Origin: PWQG01 sp051747985
Lineage (GTDB): Bacteria > Pseudomonadota > Gammaproteobacteria > Pseudomonadales > Pseudohongiellaceae
Direction: 5' to 3'
DNA: 12,000 bases
Assembly: GCA_051747985.1 (NCBI GenBank)
Contig: JBNJGU010000077.1
Span: 1-12,000, forward strand
Shown here: piece after piece, positions 1 to 7,233 of the stretch
How the letters are laid out: each line of letters begins with the position of its first letter
Position numbering within the stretch: position 1 is the stretch's first letter
Notes under the pieces: model-generated
Told to the model about the DNA's origin: nothing
Databases searched by the model: none
Seen by the model: the letters and a program-made list of their open reading frames with translations, nothing else
Made by a program: the position numbers and the translations under genes

Positions 1-514
1 TGGCCGACGGGAAGTCGAAGACCGGCGAAGCCAGCTGGACCCGTATGCCCGCCTGTGTCGCGGCCCGGGCCGTCGCCTCCGGGAAAAAGTACATGTCGGC
101 AAAGCAGGTGGTGCCGCCGCGCAACATCTCGGCGATCGCCAGCTGACAGCCCTGGTGCACGAACTCGTCACTGATCCATTCGCCTTCCAGTGGCCAGATG
201 TGCTTTTCCAGCCAGGTGTGCAGCGGCAGGTCGTCGGCGATGCCCCGCAGCAGCGACATGGCGGCGTGGCCATGGGCATTGACAAGCCCGGGGATGAGCG
301 CGTGTCCTGGCAGTTCGACGACTTCCGTGGCGGTCAGCTCGCGCCCCCGCTGTTGTGGCAGGATGTCCACAATCCGGCCATCCCGTATCAGGATGCTGTG
401 TTGATGCAGCACTTCATCGTGGTCATTGACCGGAATGATCCAGTCAGCGTGCAGCAGGGTGTCCAGTGGCCTGTCGGTATGCTGTGAGTCGGTGTCGTGA
501 TTCTGACGGGGCAT
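1..514 (-). CDS. mtaD: 5-methylthioadenosine/S-adenosylhomocysteine deaminase, N-terminal part (TRZ/ATZ amidohydrolase)
   Basis: The 171 visible residues are the N-terminal part of a cytosolic metal-dependent amidohydrolase; the rest lies left of the window. Residues 18-80 match the family's small beta-sandwich lead-in, including HALIPGLVNAH. HGH at 81-83 is the HxH metal-binding pair, followed by AAMSLLRGIADDLPLHTWL and by GGTTCFADMYFFPE at 133-146, both typical of the MtaD/TRZ-ATZ group. Family knowledge: these enzymes deaminate methylthioadenosine and S-adenosylhomocysteine in purine and methionine salvage. The downstream metal ligands and substrate pocket are not visible, so substrate choice (MTA versus another aminohydrolase substrate) is inferred from similarity alone. 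The start at 514 is the first ATG giving the family N-terminus; no good Shine-Dalgarno sequence precedes it. It is divergent from gyrA. Confidence 0.85.
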   Translation of the reverse strand, partial: MPRQNHDTDSQHTDRPLDTLLHADWIIPVNDHDEVLHQHSILIRDGRIVDILPQQRGRELTATEVVELPGHALIPGLVNAHGHAAMSLLRGIADDLPLHTWLEKHIWPLEGEWISDEFVHQGCQLAIAEMLRGGTTCFADMYFFPEATARAATQAGIRVQLASPVFDFPSA

Positions 515-553
515 CGGGGAATCCGTTTGCAGTTGTCCGGGTGTGTGGATTGT

Positions 554-573
554 CCGGATCCACCGGTATCCGG
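554..573. repeat. Inverted repeat in the mtaD leader
   Basis: CCGGAT (554-559) and ATCCGG (568-573) are perfect inverted arms around an 8-nt spacer. It would lie in the mtaD 5' leader if the -10 at 594-589 is used. It could be a small hairpin or a protein site; no function can be assigned. Confidence 0.35.
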
Positions 574-588
574 TGTCGGACGGCCGGG

Positions 589-594
589 ATTATA
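589..594 (-). promoter_or_regulatory. Probable -10 element for mtaD
   Basis: Read on the minus strand this is a perfect TATAAT hexamer, about 75 bp upstream of the mtaD start. I see no good -35 at 16-18 bp; the hexamer 17 bp upstream is ACGCCA. The call rests on the perfect -10 and its position in a divergent intergenic region. Confidence 0.4.
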
Positions 595-624
595 ACGAAA
601 TTGGCGCTTCCTGGCGTCGCTTTG

Positions 625-633
625 TGCTAAAAT
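625..633 (+). promoter_or_regulatory. Probable extended -10 promoter for gyrA
   Basis: TGCTAAAAT is an extended -10: TG at 625-626, one base, then TAAAAT at 628-633, five of six consensus matches. No clear -35 sits at 16-18 bp; TTGGCG at 601-606 is too far (21 bp). An extended -10 can work without a good -35. Transcription would begin near 640, giving a leader of about 98 nt before the gyrA start codon. Confidence 0.45.
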
Positions 634-642
634 CAGCCGTTT

Positions 643-741
643 ATGTCAGGGGACAATTCTGCCTTTGTACGTCAGAGAGAAATCCGGAGATCAACCGGAG
701 CGTCCAGGGACGTCCATAATAAGGATCTGGTTACATTATGA
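643..741 (+). CDS. Possible 32-codon upstream reading frame ending on the gyrA start (speculative)
   Basis: An ATG at 643 opens a frame of 32 codons (MSGDNSAFVRQREI..., ending DLVTL) whose TGA stop at 739-741 overlaps the gyrA ATG at 738-740 in an ATGA arrangement. The ATG lies only about 10 bp past the proposed -10, so the message would be nearly leaderless and no Shine-Dalgarno sequence can precede it. The peptide is charged and unlike any family I recognise. The ATGA overlap could allow coupled translation of gyrA, but gyrA has its own upstream AAGGAT. A chance open frame is the more likely explanation. Confidence 0.12.
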   Translation: MSGDNSAFVRQREIRRSTGASRDVHNKDLVTL

Positions 742-3302
742 CTGATTCAGCCAAGCAGGTATTGCCGGTCTCGCTGGAAAGCGAAATGCGGGAGTCGTAT
801 CTGGCCTATGCCATGAGCGTCATTGTCGGCAGGGCATTGCCCGATGTGCGAGACGGCCTCAAGCCGGTGCACCGGCGGGTTCTCTTTGCCCAGAACGTGC
901 TCAACAACGACTGGAACAAGCCCTACAAGAAGTCGGCCCGCGTGGTTGGTGACGTGATCGGTAAATACCACCCGCATGGCGACTCGGCGGTCTACGACAC
1001 CATCGTGCGCATGGCGCAGGATTTCTCGCTGCGCTACCCGCTGGTGGATGGTCAGGGCAACTTCGGTTCCATCGATGGGGACGCGGCGGCGGCGATGCGT
1101 TACACCGAGATCCGCATGGCCCGCATCGCGCATGACCTGATGGCGGACCTGGATCGGGAGACGGTCGATTTCTCGGACAACTATGATGGCACCGAGTCCA
1201 TTCCCGACGTGTTTCCGACCCGGATTCCCAACCTGCTTGTCAATGGCTCATCCGGGATCGCGGTGGGCATGGCCACCAACATACCGCCACACAACATGAC
1301 CGAGGTGATCAACGGCTGTCTGGCCCTGCTGGATGACGAGCACATGACCATCGACGGCCTGATGGAGCATATCAGCGGTCCGGATTTCCCGACCGCGGCC
1401 ATCATCAACGGCCGGGCCGGCATCGTGGAGGCCTATCGGACCGGGCGCGGCCGGATCTACCTGCGGTCGCGAGCGGACATCGAGGTGGATCCCAAGACGT
1501 CCCGCGAGACCATCATCGTCACCGAGATTCCGTATCAGCTCAACAAGGCCCGGTTGATCGAGCGTATTGCCGAGCTGGTCAAGGAAAAAAAGATCGAAGG
1601 TATCTCGGAGCTGCGCGACGAGTCCGACAAGGATGGTCTGCGTATTGTCATCGAGCTGCGGCGGGGCGAGGTGGGCGAGGTGGTGCTCAACAACCTGTAT
1701 GCCCAGACGCAGATGCAGTCGGTGTTCGGCATCAACATGGTGGCACTGGTCGATGGTCAGCCACGTCTGCTGAACCTGAAGGAAATTCTTGAGTGTTTCC
1801 TGCGCCATCGTCGCGAAGTGGTGACCCGGCGCACCATCTATCTGTTGAGGAAAGCGCGTGAGCGGGGCCACATTCTGGAAGGACTGGCCGTTGCGCTGGC
1901 GAATATCGATGCCGTGATCGAGCTGATCAAGAGCTCGCCCACATCGGCGGAAGCTAAAGAGAAACTGCTGGCGCGCAGCTGGAAGTCCGACAGTGTGCTG
2001 GCCATGCTGGAAGAAAGCGGGGCCGATGCCTGTCGCCCGGACGAACTGCCGGAGCAGTTCGGGCTGAAGGGTAATGAGTACTACCTGTCGCCCGCACAGG
2101 CCCAGGCCATCCTGGATCTGCGGCTGCACAGACTGACGGGTCTGGAACATGAAAAACTGATCAATGATTACCGCGAACTGTTGCTGCAGATTGCGGATTA
2201 CCTGGATATTCTGGGCAGTGATGAACGTCTGTTCCAGGTGATCCGCGAGGAGCTGGAACAGGTTCGGGACGCCTACGGAGACGAGCGACGCACCGAGATC
2301 GTCGGTTCGCAGCTGGATCTGAACATGGAAGATCTCATCACCCGTGAAGAGCGGGTCGTGACGATCTCCCGTGGCGGATACGCCAAGTCGCAGCCGTTGT
2401 CCGATTACCAGGCGCAGAAGCGCGGGGGTATGGGCAAGTCCGCCGCCTCCCTCAAGGACGAGGATGCCGTCCAGCATCTGCTTGTGGCCAACAGTCACGA
2501 CACCCTGCTGTGCTTCAGCAGCAGCGGCAAGGTCTACTGGATCCGGGTGTTCAATATTCCGGTCGCCTCGCGAACCTCCCGCGGAAAACCGATCATCAAC
2601 CTGTTGCCGCTGGACGAGGGCGAGTGGATCACCAGCCTGCTTCCGGTCAATGAATACACCGAAGGCTATTTCATTTTCATGGCCACCCGACTGGGCACGG
2701 TCAAGAAAACGCCGCTGGAAAACTTCTCGCGACCGCGCAGTGTCGGTCTGAGAGCCATCGAGCTGGACGAGGATGATCGCCTGGTGGGGACCGCGCTCAC
2801 CGACGGGCAACAGGACATCATGCTGTTCAGCAGCAGCGGCAAGGTGATCCGGTTCAACGAGAGCGGTGTCCGCGCCATGGGGCGGACGGCCCGGGGTGTG
2901 CGTGGCATCCGTCTGGCCGATGGTCATGAAATGATTTCATTGATCGTTCCGAGGGAAGATCATCAGGTGTTGACGGTCAGCGAGCACGGTTACGGCAAGC
3001 GCACCGATGTCACGGAATTCCCGGTCTATGGCCGTGGCGGTCAGGGTGTGATCGGCATGCAGACCAGTGATCGTAATGGCCGTCTGGTCGGAGCCGTGCA
3101 GGTGACCGATGGCGAGGAAATCATGCTGATTTCCGATCGTGGCACCCTGGTGCGTACGCGGGTCGACGAGGTGTCGGTGCTCAGTCGCAATACCCAGGGT
3201 GTCCGCATGATCCGCCTGAAGGAAGACGAGCGACTGGTTGGCCTGGCCGAGGTGACCGAGCCGGACGATGACAACGAAGAGGGCGACGGGTCCGATGAGT
3301 GA
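738..3302 (+). CDS. gyrA: DNA gyrase subunit A
   Basis: The 854-residue protein is the breakage-reunion subunit of the A2B2 type II topoisomerase that introduces negative supercoils using ATP hydrolysed by GyrB. The N-terminal part follows E. coli GyrA without gaps, so numbering is shared: R121-Y122 is the catalytic pair and GDSAVYD at 81-87 the quinolone-resistance region, with wild-type S83 and D87. The C-terminal beta-pinwheel starts near residue 530. Its GyrA box at 560-566 reads QKRGGMG, with Met where a basic residue is usual. The acidic tail (EPDDDNEEGDGSDE) is shorter than that of E. coli, whose protein has 875 residues. AAGGAT at 721-726 lies 11 nt before the ATG. The last 8 bp overlap pheA, so the two are probably cotranscribed and translationally coupled. 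Confidence 0.98.
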   Translation: MTDSAKQVLPVSLESEMRESYLAYAMSVIVGRALPDVRDGLKPVHRRVLFAQNVLNNDWNKPYKKSARVVGDVIGKYHPHGDSAVYDTIVRMAQDFSLRYPLVDGQGNFGSIDGDAAAAMRYTEIRMARIAHDLMADLDRETVDFSDNYDGTESIPDVFPTRIPNLLVNGSSGIAVGMATNIPPHNMTEVINGCLALLDDEHMTIDGLMEHISGPDFPTAAIINGRAGIVEAYRTGRGRIYLRSRADIEVDPKTSRETIIVTEIPYQLNKARLIERIAELVKEKKIEGISELRDESDKDGLRIVIELRRGEVGEVVLNNLYAQTQMQSVFGINMVALVDGQPRLLNLKEILECFLRHRREVVTRRTIYLLRKARERGHILEGLAVALANIDAVIELIKSSPTSAEAKEKLLARSWKSDSVLAMLEESGADACRPDELPEQFGLKGNEYYLSPAQAQAILDLRLHRLTGLEHEKLINDYRELLLQIADYLDILGSDERLFQVIREELEQVRDAYGDERRTEIVGSQLDLNMEDLITREERVVTISRGGYAKSQPLSDYQAQKRGGMGKSAASLKDEDAVQHLLVANSHDTLLCFSSSGKVYWIRVFNIPVASRTSRGKPIINLLPLDEGEWITSLLPVNEYTEGYFIFMATRLGTVKKTPLENFSRPRSVGLRAIELDEDDRLVGTALTDGQQDIMLFSSSGKVIRFNESGVRAMGRTARGVRGIRLADGHEMISLIVPREDHQVLTVSEHGYGKRTDVTEFPVYGRGGQGVIGMQTSDRNGRLVGAVQVTDGEEIMLISDRGTLVRTRVDEVSVLSRNTQGVRMIRLKEDERLVGLAEVTEPDDDNEEGDGSDE

Positions 3303-4155
3303 TGCGCCGGTGACGGTGGCCTATCTGGGGCCTCCGGGCACGTTCTCGGAGCTGGCCGTGGACCGGTATTTCGGGGCCGGCGTGGAGAAGCAGCCGGTGA
3401 CCGGCATCGACGATGTATTCGAGTCGGTGGAGAAGCGGCGTGTGCAATATGGCGTTGTTCCGGTCGAGAATTCCACGGAAGGGGCCGTGACCATCACGCA
3501 GGAGTGCCTGATCGATACCACGCTCAGTCTCTGCGGGGAAGTCTACCTCCCGATCACCCATCATCTGCTGGTGCTGGCGGGTACACCGGAATCGGCGGTG
3601 CGCCGCATCGTCTCGCATCGCCAGTCGCTGGCACAGTGCCGTCACTGGCTGCGCGAACATTATCCTGACATTGAACAGGTGGCGGTAAGCAGCAATGCGG
3701 AGGCGGCACGACAGGCTGCGTCGGGAAATGGGGTGGCGGCGATTGCCGGTGATCATGCCGCGGAAGCATTCGATCTGCGGATTCTGCATGCGGGTATACA
3801 GGACCGTAGCAACAACACCACACGGTTTCTGGTGTTGGGCCATGAGCCCGCCGCACCGACGGGGCGGGACAAGAGTTCCATACTGGTCTACACGGAAAAT
3901 CGGCCGGGCTCACTGCTCCGGGTGCTGGAGCCGTTTGACCGACATCAGGTCAGCCTCACCAGGATCGAGACCAGGCCATCGCGGGACGGGATCTGGGCCT
4001 ATGTGTTTTTCATCGACTTCGAAGGGCATCGCGATGACAGCGAGGTGGCCAGGGTGTTCGAGGAGCTCGAGGAGCGCACGGTCCAGATCCGTTATCTGGG
4101 TTCGTATGCGATGGCCGACAGCGAACCGGGCGCACGTGCGCCAGCACAGGCGTGA
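3295..4155 (+). CDS. pheA: Prephenate dehydratase, monofunctional (no chorismate mutase domain)
   Basis: This 286-residue cytosolic enzyme converts prephenate to phenylpyruvate in phenylalanine synthesis. The dehydratase domain starts at once with VAYLGPPGTFSE (8-19), continues through VVPVENSTEGAV (54-65), and carries the catalytic TRF at 176-178. An ACT regulatory domain covers about 193-275, with GSLL (205-208) and ETRP (225-228) at the places of the Phe-binding GALV and ESRP motifs, so feedback inhibition by Phe is expected. Most gammaproteobacterial PheA proteins are about 360-390 residues with an N-terminal AroQ chorismate mutase; that domain is absent. The chosen ATG at 3295 gives the usual N-terminus, overlaps gyrA by 8 bp (ATGAGTGA) and has GAAGAGGG about 11 nt upstream. 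An in-frame ATG at 3268 would add nine unconserved residues. Confidence 0.95.
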   Translation: MSDAPVTVAYLGPPGTFSELAVDRYFGAGVEKQPVTGIDDVFESVEKRRVQYGVVPVENSTEGAVTITQECLIDTTLSLCGEVYLPITHHLLVLAGTPESAVRRIVSHRQSLAQCRHWLREHYPDIEQVAVSSNAEAARQAASGNGVAAIAGDHAAEAFDLRILHAGIQDRSNNTTRFLVLGHEPAAPTGRDKSSILVYTENRPGSLLRVLEPFDRHQVSLTRIETRPSRDGIWAYVFFIDFEGHRDDSEVARVFEELEERTVQIRYLGSYAMADSEPGARAPAQA

Positions 4156-4161
4156 CGAGGA

Positions 4162-6420
4162 ATGATGAAGGGGTTGCCTGACACACTGCTTGTGGTAGGC
4201 CTTGGCCTGATCGGGGGCTCCGTGGCGCGTGCGGTACGTCGCGAGCGGCTGTGCGGGACGGTCCTGGCCTGTGACCGGGATCTGTCGGGCCTTGATCAGG
4301 CGAGGGTCGATGGCGTCATCGATGACGGTGGTGATGATCTGGCGGTGTTCGCGGCGCGGGCGGACATGATCCTGATCGCCGTGCCCACGCTGTCGGTGGC
4401 CGAGGTGCTGCGGGTGGTGCGCGATCATGCCCGGCCCGGTGTGGTCATCACCGATGTCGCCAGCGTAAAGGGTCAGGTGACCCGCGAAGCGGACGGGGTG
4501 CTGGGGCCGATGAAAAATCGTTTTGTGCCCGGACATCCCATAGCAGGCTCTGAGCAGAGCGGGTTCGCCGCGTCCAGGGATGGACTGTTCCGGCAGCGCA
4601 AGGTCATCCTCACTCCGTCAATGGGCACGGATGCGGATGCCGTGCGGGCCGTGACCGCTCTGTGGCATGGCCTGGGAGCCGATGTGCATGGCATGAGCGT
4701 GACCCGTCATGATGCCGTGCTCGCCGCCACCAGCCACCTGCCGCATCTGCTGGCCTATACACTCATCAATACGCTGGCGCGGGATGGCGAGTCGGAGGTT
4801 GGCGACCCGGCGGAACAGGGAGAACAGACGCGGCAGATATTCGACTATGCGGCCGGCGGGTTTGCCGGATTCACGCGTATCGCCTCCAGTGACCCGGTCA
4901 TGTGGCGGGACATATTCCTTGCCAACGGCGAGGCCACGCTGGAGGTGCTGGATCGCTTTCGGGAAGAGCTGGATCGCATGCGCGCATGCATCACTGCCGG
5001 AGAAGGGGCCCGGATGCAGGCCTATTTCAGTCGGGCCAGGCGGGCCCGTGATCATTTCATTCGCCGTTTCGAGGCGACAGGAGATACAGGTACAGCCATG
5101 AGTTCAGCTCGCGTGGATTACACAGTCGGGCCGGGCGGGTCCGTCACGGGACAGTGCCGGGTACCCGGAGACAAGTCCATTTCCCACCGTGCCATCATGT
5201 TCGGCGCCATCGCGGAAGGCACCACCCGGATCAGCGGTTTTCTGGAGGGCGAGGACGCCCTGCATACGTTGCAGGCGTTCCGCGACATGGGAGTGCCGAT
5301 CGTGGGCCCCGAGCAGGGGGAGGTGACCATCTACGGTGTGGGAATGCGAGGGTTGGCGGCACCTGCCAGGCCTGTCTATCTGGGCAATTCCGGTACGGCT
5401 ATGCGTCTGTTGTCGGGGCTGCTGGCGCCACAGGATTTCGACAGTGAACTGACCGGCGATGAATCCCTGTCCTCGCGCCCCATGGAGCGCGTGGCCGGGC
5501 CGCTTCGAGCCATGGGGGCCGACATCGATACGGCCGAGGGTGGCAGACCGCCGTTGCGTATTCACGGCACGCCCCTGAAGGGAATCCGGTACGAGATGCC
5601 GATGGCGAGCGCGCAGGTGAAGTCCTGTCTGTTGCTGGCCGGGCTGTACGCGGACGGTGAAACCATCGTGGTCGAGCCCGAGCCCTGCCGGGATCATACC
5701 GAGCGCATGTTGCAGGGCTTCGGTTGCCAGGTGGGCAAGAGCGAGGATGGTCTGGTCACGCGCCTGCAGGATGGGCAGACACTGCAGGCCGCACAGATTG
5801 ATGTGCCGGCCGACATCTCGTCCGCGGCTTTCTTCATGGTGGCGGCCACCATTGCTCCGGGTTCCGAGTTGCTACTGGAGCATGTCGGCGTCAATCCGAC
5901 CCGTACCGGCATCATCGAGCTGCTGCGTCTGATGGGTGCGGACATCGTGCTGGAGAACGAACGTGAAGCGGGCGGAGAACCGGTGGCGGACATCCGGGTG
6001 CGATACGCGCCGCTGCAGGGCATACAGGTACCGGCCCGACTGATTCCTCTGGCGATCGATGAGTTTCCGGTGCTGTTCGTGGCCGCGGCCAGTGCAAGCG
6101 GGGATACCGTGCTGCATGGGGCCGAAGAGTTGCGGGTCAAGGAAACCGACCGGATCCAGGTGATGGCCGACGGGCTGGCGGCACTGGGTGTGTCGCTGGA
6201 GACCTATGACGACGGGATCCGCATCAGTGGGGGCGCGATATCCGGCGGCGAGGTCGACAGCGGCGGTGATCATCGTATCGCCATGTCATTCGCGGTCGCG
6301 GCGCTGGTGGCCACCGGGCCTGTCGTGATCCGCGACTGCGCCAATGTCAGCACCTCGTTTCCCGGTTTCGTGGCGCTGGCCAACCGGGTCGGTCTCGATA
6401 TCCGGTCGCGGGAGGTCTGA
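4162..6420 (+). CDS. tyrA-aroA: Bifunctional prephenate dehydrogenase / 3-phosphoshikimate 1-carboxyvinyltransferase (TyrA::AroA fusion)
   Basis: This 752-residue fusion joins two steps of aromatic synthesis. Residues 8-305 are TyrA: NAD-binding GLGLIGGS (13-20), active-site HPIAGSEQSG (125-134) and SHLPH (191-195); it oxidises prephenate to 4-hydroxyphenylpyruvate. Residues 313-752 are EPSP synthase, making EPSP from shikimate 3-phosphate and PEP: PGDKSISHR (335-343), LGNSGTAMR (407-415), SAQVK (483-487), RDHTE (510-514), NPTR (578-581), DEFP (633-636) and KETDR (660-664). The GDK, SAQxK, RDHTE and NxTR set marks a class II enzyme. Such fusions are known in Pseudomonas relatives. ATGs at 4162 and 4165 are adjacent; GAGG at 4157-4160 is better spaced for the second. 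It lies 6 bp after pheA. An internal ATG at 5098 with an upstream AGGAG sits at the joint. Confidence 0.96.
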   Translation: MMKGLPDTLLVVGLGLIGGSVARAVRRERLCGTVLACDRDLSGLDQARVDGVIDDGGDDLAVFAARADMILIAVPTLSVAEVLRVVRDHARPGVVITDVASVKGQVTREADGVLGPMKNRFVPGHPIAGSEQSGFAASRDGLFRQRKVILTPSMGTDADAVRAVTALWHGLGADVHGMSVTRHDAVLAATSHLPHLLAYTLINTLARDGESEVGDPAEQGEQTRQIFDYAAGGFAGFTRIASSDPVMWRDIFLANGEATLEVLDRFREELDRMRACITAGEGARMQAYFSRARRARDHFIRRFEATGDTGTAMSSARVDYTVGPGGSVTGQCRVPGDKSISHRAIMFGAIAEGTTRISGFLEGEDALHTLQAFRDMGVPIVGPEQGEVTIYGVGMRGLAAPARPVYLGNSGTAMRLLSGLLAPQDFDSELTGDESLSSRPMERVAGPLRAMGADIDTAEGGRPPLRIHGTPLKGIRYEMPMASAQVKSCLLLAGLYADGETIVVEPEPCRDHTERMLQGFGCQVGKSEDGLVTRLQDGQTLQAAQIDVPADISSAAFFMVAATIAPGSELLLEHVGVNPTRTGIIELLRLMGADIVLENEREAGGEPVADIRVRYAPLQGIQVPARLIPLAIDEFPVLFVAAASASGDTVLHGAEELRVKETDRIQVMADGLAALGVSLETYDDGIRISGGAISGGEVDSGGDHRIAMSFAVAALVATGPVVIRDCANVSTSFPGFVALANRVGLDIRSREV
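6411..6416 (+). promoter_or_regulatory. Strong Shine-Dalgarno for cmk inside the end of aroA
   Basis: GGAGGT lies inside the last codons of the tyrA-aroA fusion, 7 nt before the cmk ATG. It fixes the cmk start and indicates cotranscription and coupling. Confidence 0.75.
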
Positions 6421-6423
6421 TCG

Positions 6424-7086
6424 ATGTCAGTGCCCGTGATCACCATCGATGGACCGGGCGGAGCCGGGAAAGGCACCGTCAGCACGCAGGTCGCCGATCG
6501 ACTGGGGTGGCATTATCTCGACAGTGGAGCCATGTATCGTGTGCTGGCGCTGGCGGCATTGCGTGCCGGTGTCGACCTGGATGACGGCGACCGCGTGGCC
6601 GCCCTGGCGCCGTCACTGCCGCTGCGCTTCGATACGTCCGGGGCCGTGTTGCTCGACGATGAGAACGTGGCGGACGTGATGCGCAGTGAGGAGTGCGGCC
6701 GGGCGGCGTCGGTCATTGCTGGCAGTGCCCCGGTCCGGAGTGCGCTGTTGCAGCGACAGCGGGACTTCCGGGAACCGCCGGGCCTGGTGGCGGATGGCAG
6801 GGACATGGGCACGGTGGTGTTCGCGGACGCCGCCGTGAAGGTGTTCCTCACCGCCAGTGCCGGGGAGCGTGCCAGAAGGCGTCATAAGCAGTTGATGGAG
6901 AAGGGGATTGATGGTAACCTTTCGGCCCTTTTGGCGGATATAAAGGCGCGCGACGAGCGCGACAGCACCCGGGCCTTGTCGCCGCTGGTGCCCGCCGGGG
7001 ATGCGATCACGATCGATACCACCGAGCTGGAGATCCAGGAGGTGGTGGACAGGGTACTGGCACTGGCGGCCCGAGAGGGGCTGTAG
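6424..7086 (+). CDS. cmk: Cytidylate kinase
   Basis: The 220-residue cytosolic NMP kinase phosphorylates CMP and dCMP with ATP, recycling pyrimidine nucleotides. Visible motifs are the P-loop GPGGAGKGT (10-18), the substrate-binding LDSGAMYR (32-39), DGRDMGTVVFADA (124-136) and the LID arginine/aspartate set RDxxDxxR (176-183). Length and motifs fit the family (E. coli about 227 residues). The start follows the tyrA-aroA stop by 3 bp and has a strong ribosome-binding site. The order aroA-cmk-rpsA is a widely conserved gammaproteobacterial block. A 147-bp gap follows before rpsA. Confidence 0.97.
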   Translation: MSVPVITIDGPGGAGKGTVSTQVADRLGWHYLDSGAMYRVLALAALRAGVDLDDGDRVAALAPSLPLRFDTSGAVLLDDENVADVMRSEECGRAASVIAGSAPVRSALLQRQRDFREPPGLVADGRDMGTVVFADAAVKVFLTASAGERARRRHKQLMEKGIDGNLSALLADIKARDERDSTRALSPLVPAGDAITIDTTELEIQEVVDRVLALAAREGL

Positions 7087-7105
7087 CCGGTATTTTTCTG
7101 TCTGT

Positions 7106-7125
7106 TGTTGCCTGTGGCGGCAACA
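7106..7125 (+). repeat. Hairpin in the cmk-rpsA gap
   Basis: TGTTGCC (7106-7112) and GGCAACA (7119-7125) form a perfect 7-bp stem with a 6-nt loop, 20 nt after the cmk stop. No T-run follows, so it is not a canonical intrinsic terminator. It may attenuate or shape the cmk-rpsA message. Confidence 0.4.
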
Positions 7126-7185
7126 GGTGATGGCAGTTGCGAGACCCCTGCACGACAGACCCCGGTCATGGTCGTCGGCAGGGTT

Positions 7186-7191
7186 CATACT
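7186..7191 (+). promoter_or_regulatory. Weak candidate -10 for rpsA
   Basis: CATACT matches TATAAT at four of six positions, 42 bp before the rpsA ATG. The hexamer 17 bp upstream, CGGTCA, is a poor -35. A promoter is expected in this gap because rpsA is usually expressed far more strongly than cmk, but this element is a guess. Confidence 0.2.
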
Positions 7192-7233
7192 CATTGAACC
7201 GTGTTGACCGGAGCGCGGAATACAGGACCTGAC

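Noticed and set aside
155..487. Plus-strand open frame of 110 codons opposite mtaD
   Set aside because: The minus strand encodes a clear MtaD N-terminus with metal-binding HGH; the plus frame has no recognisable domain.
1040..1047. GCTGGTGG, an E. coli Chi octamer (also at 6303-6310)
   Set aside because: Chance occurrences in GC-rich coding sequence; Chi identity is species-specific and the organism is not an enteric.
1583..1591. Run of seven A in gyrA as a slippage site
   Set aside because: It encodes the conserved Lys-Glu-Lys-Lys stretch and the frame continues normally; nothing suggests recoding.
1248..2927. Long open frame of 559 codons antisense to gyrA
   Set aside because: Its translation is rich in His, Gln and Asp and matches no family, while the plus strand is unmistakable GyrA. 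Long antisense frames are common opposite GC-rich genes.
3181..3843. Antisense frame of 220 codons over the gyrA end and pheA
   Set aside because: Arg/His-rich shadow translation opposite two well-identified genes.
7201..7233. Upstream GTG start for rpsA
   Set aside because: It adds 11 unconserved residues; the ATG at 7234 gives the conserved MTESFAELFE start with AGGA 6 nt upstream.
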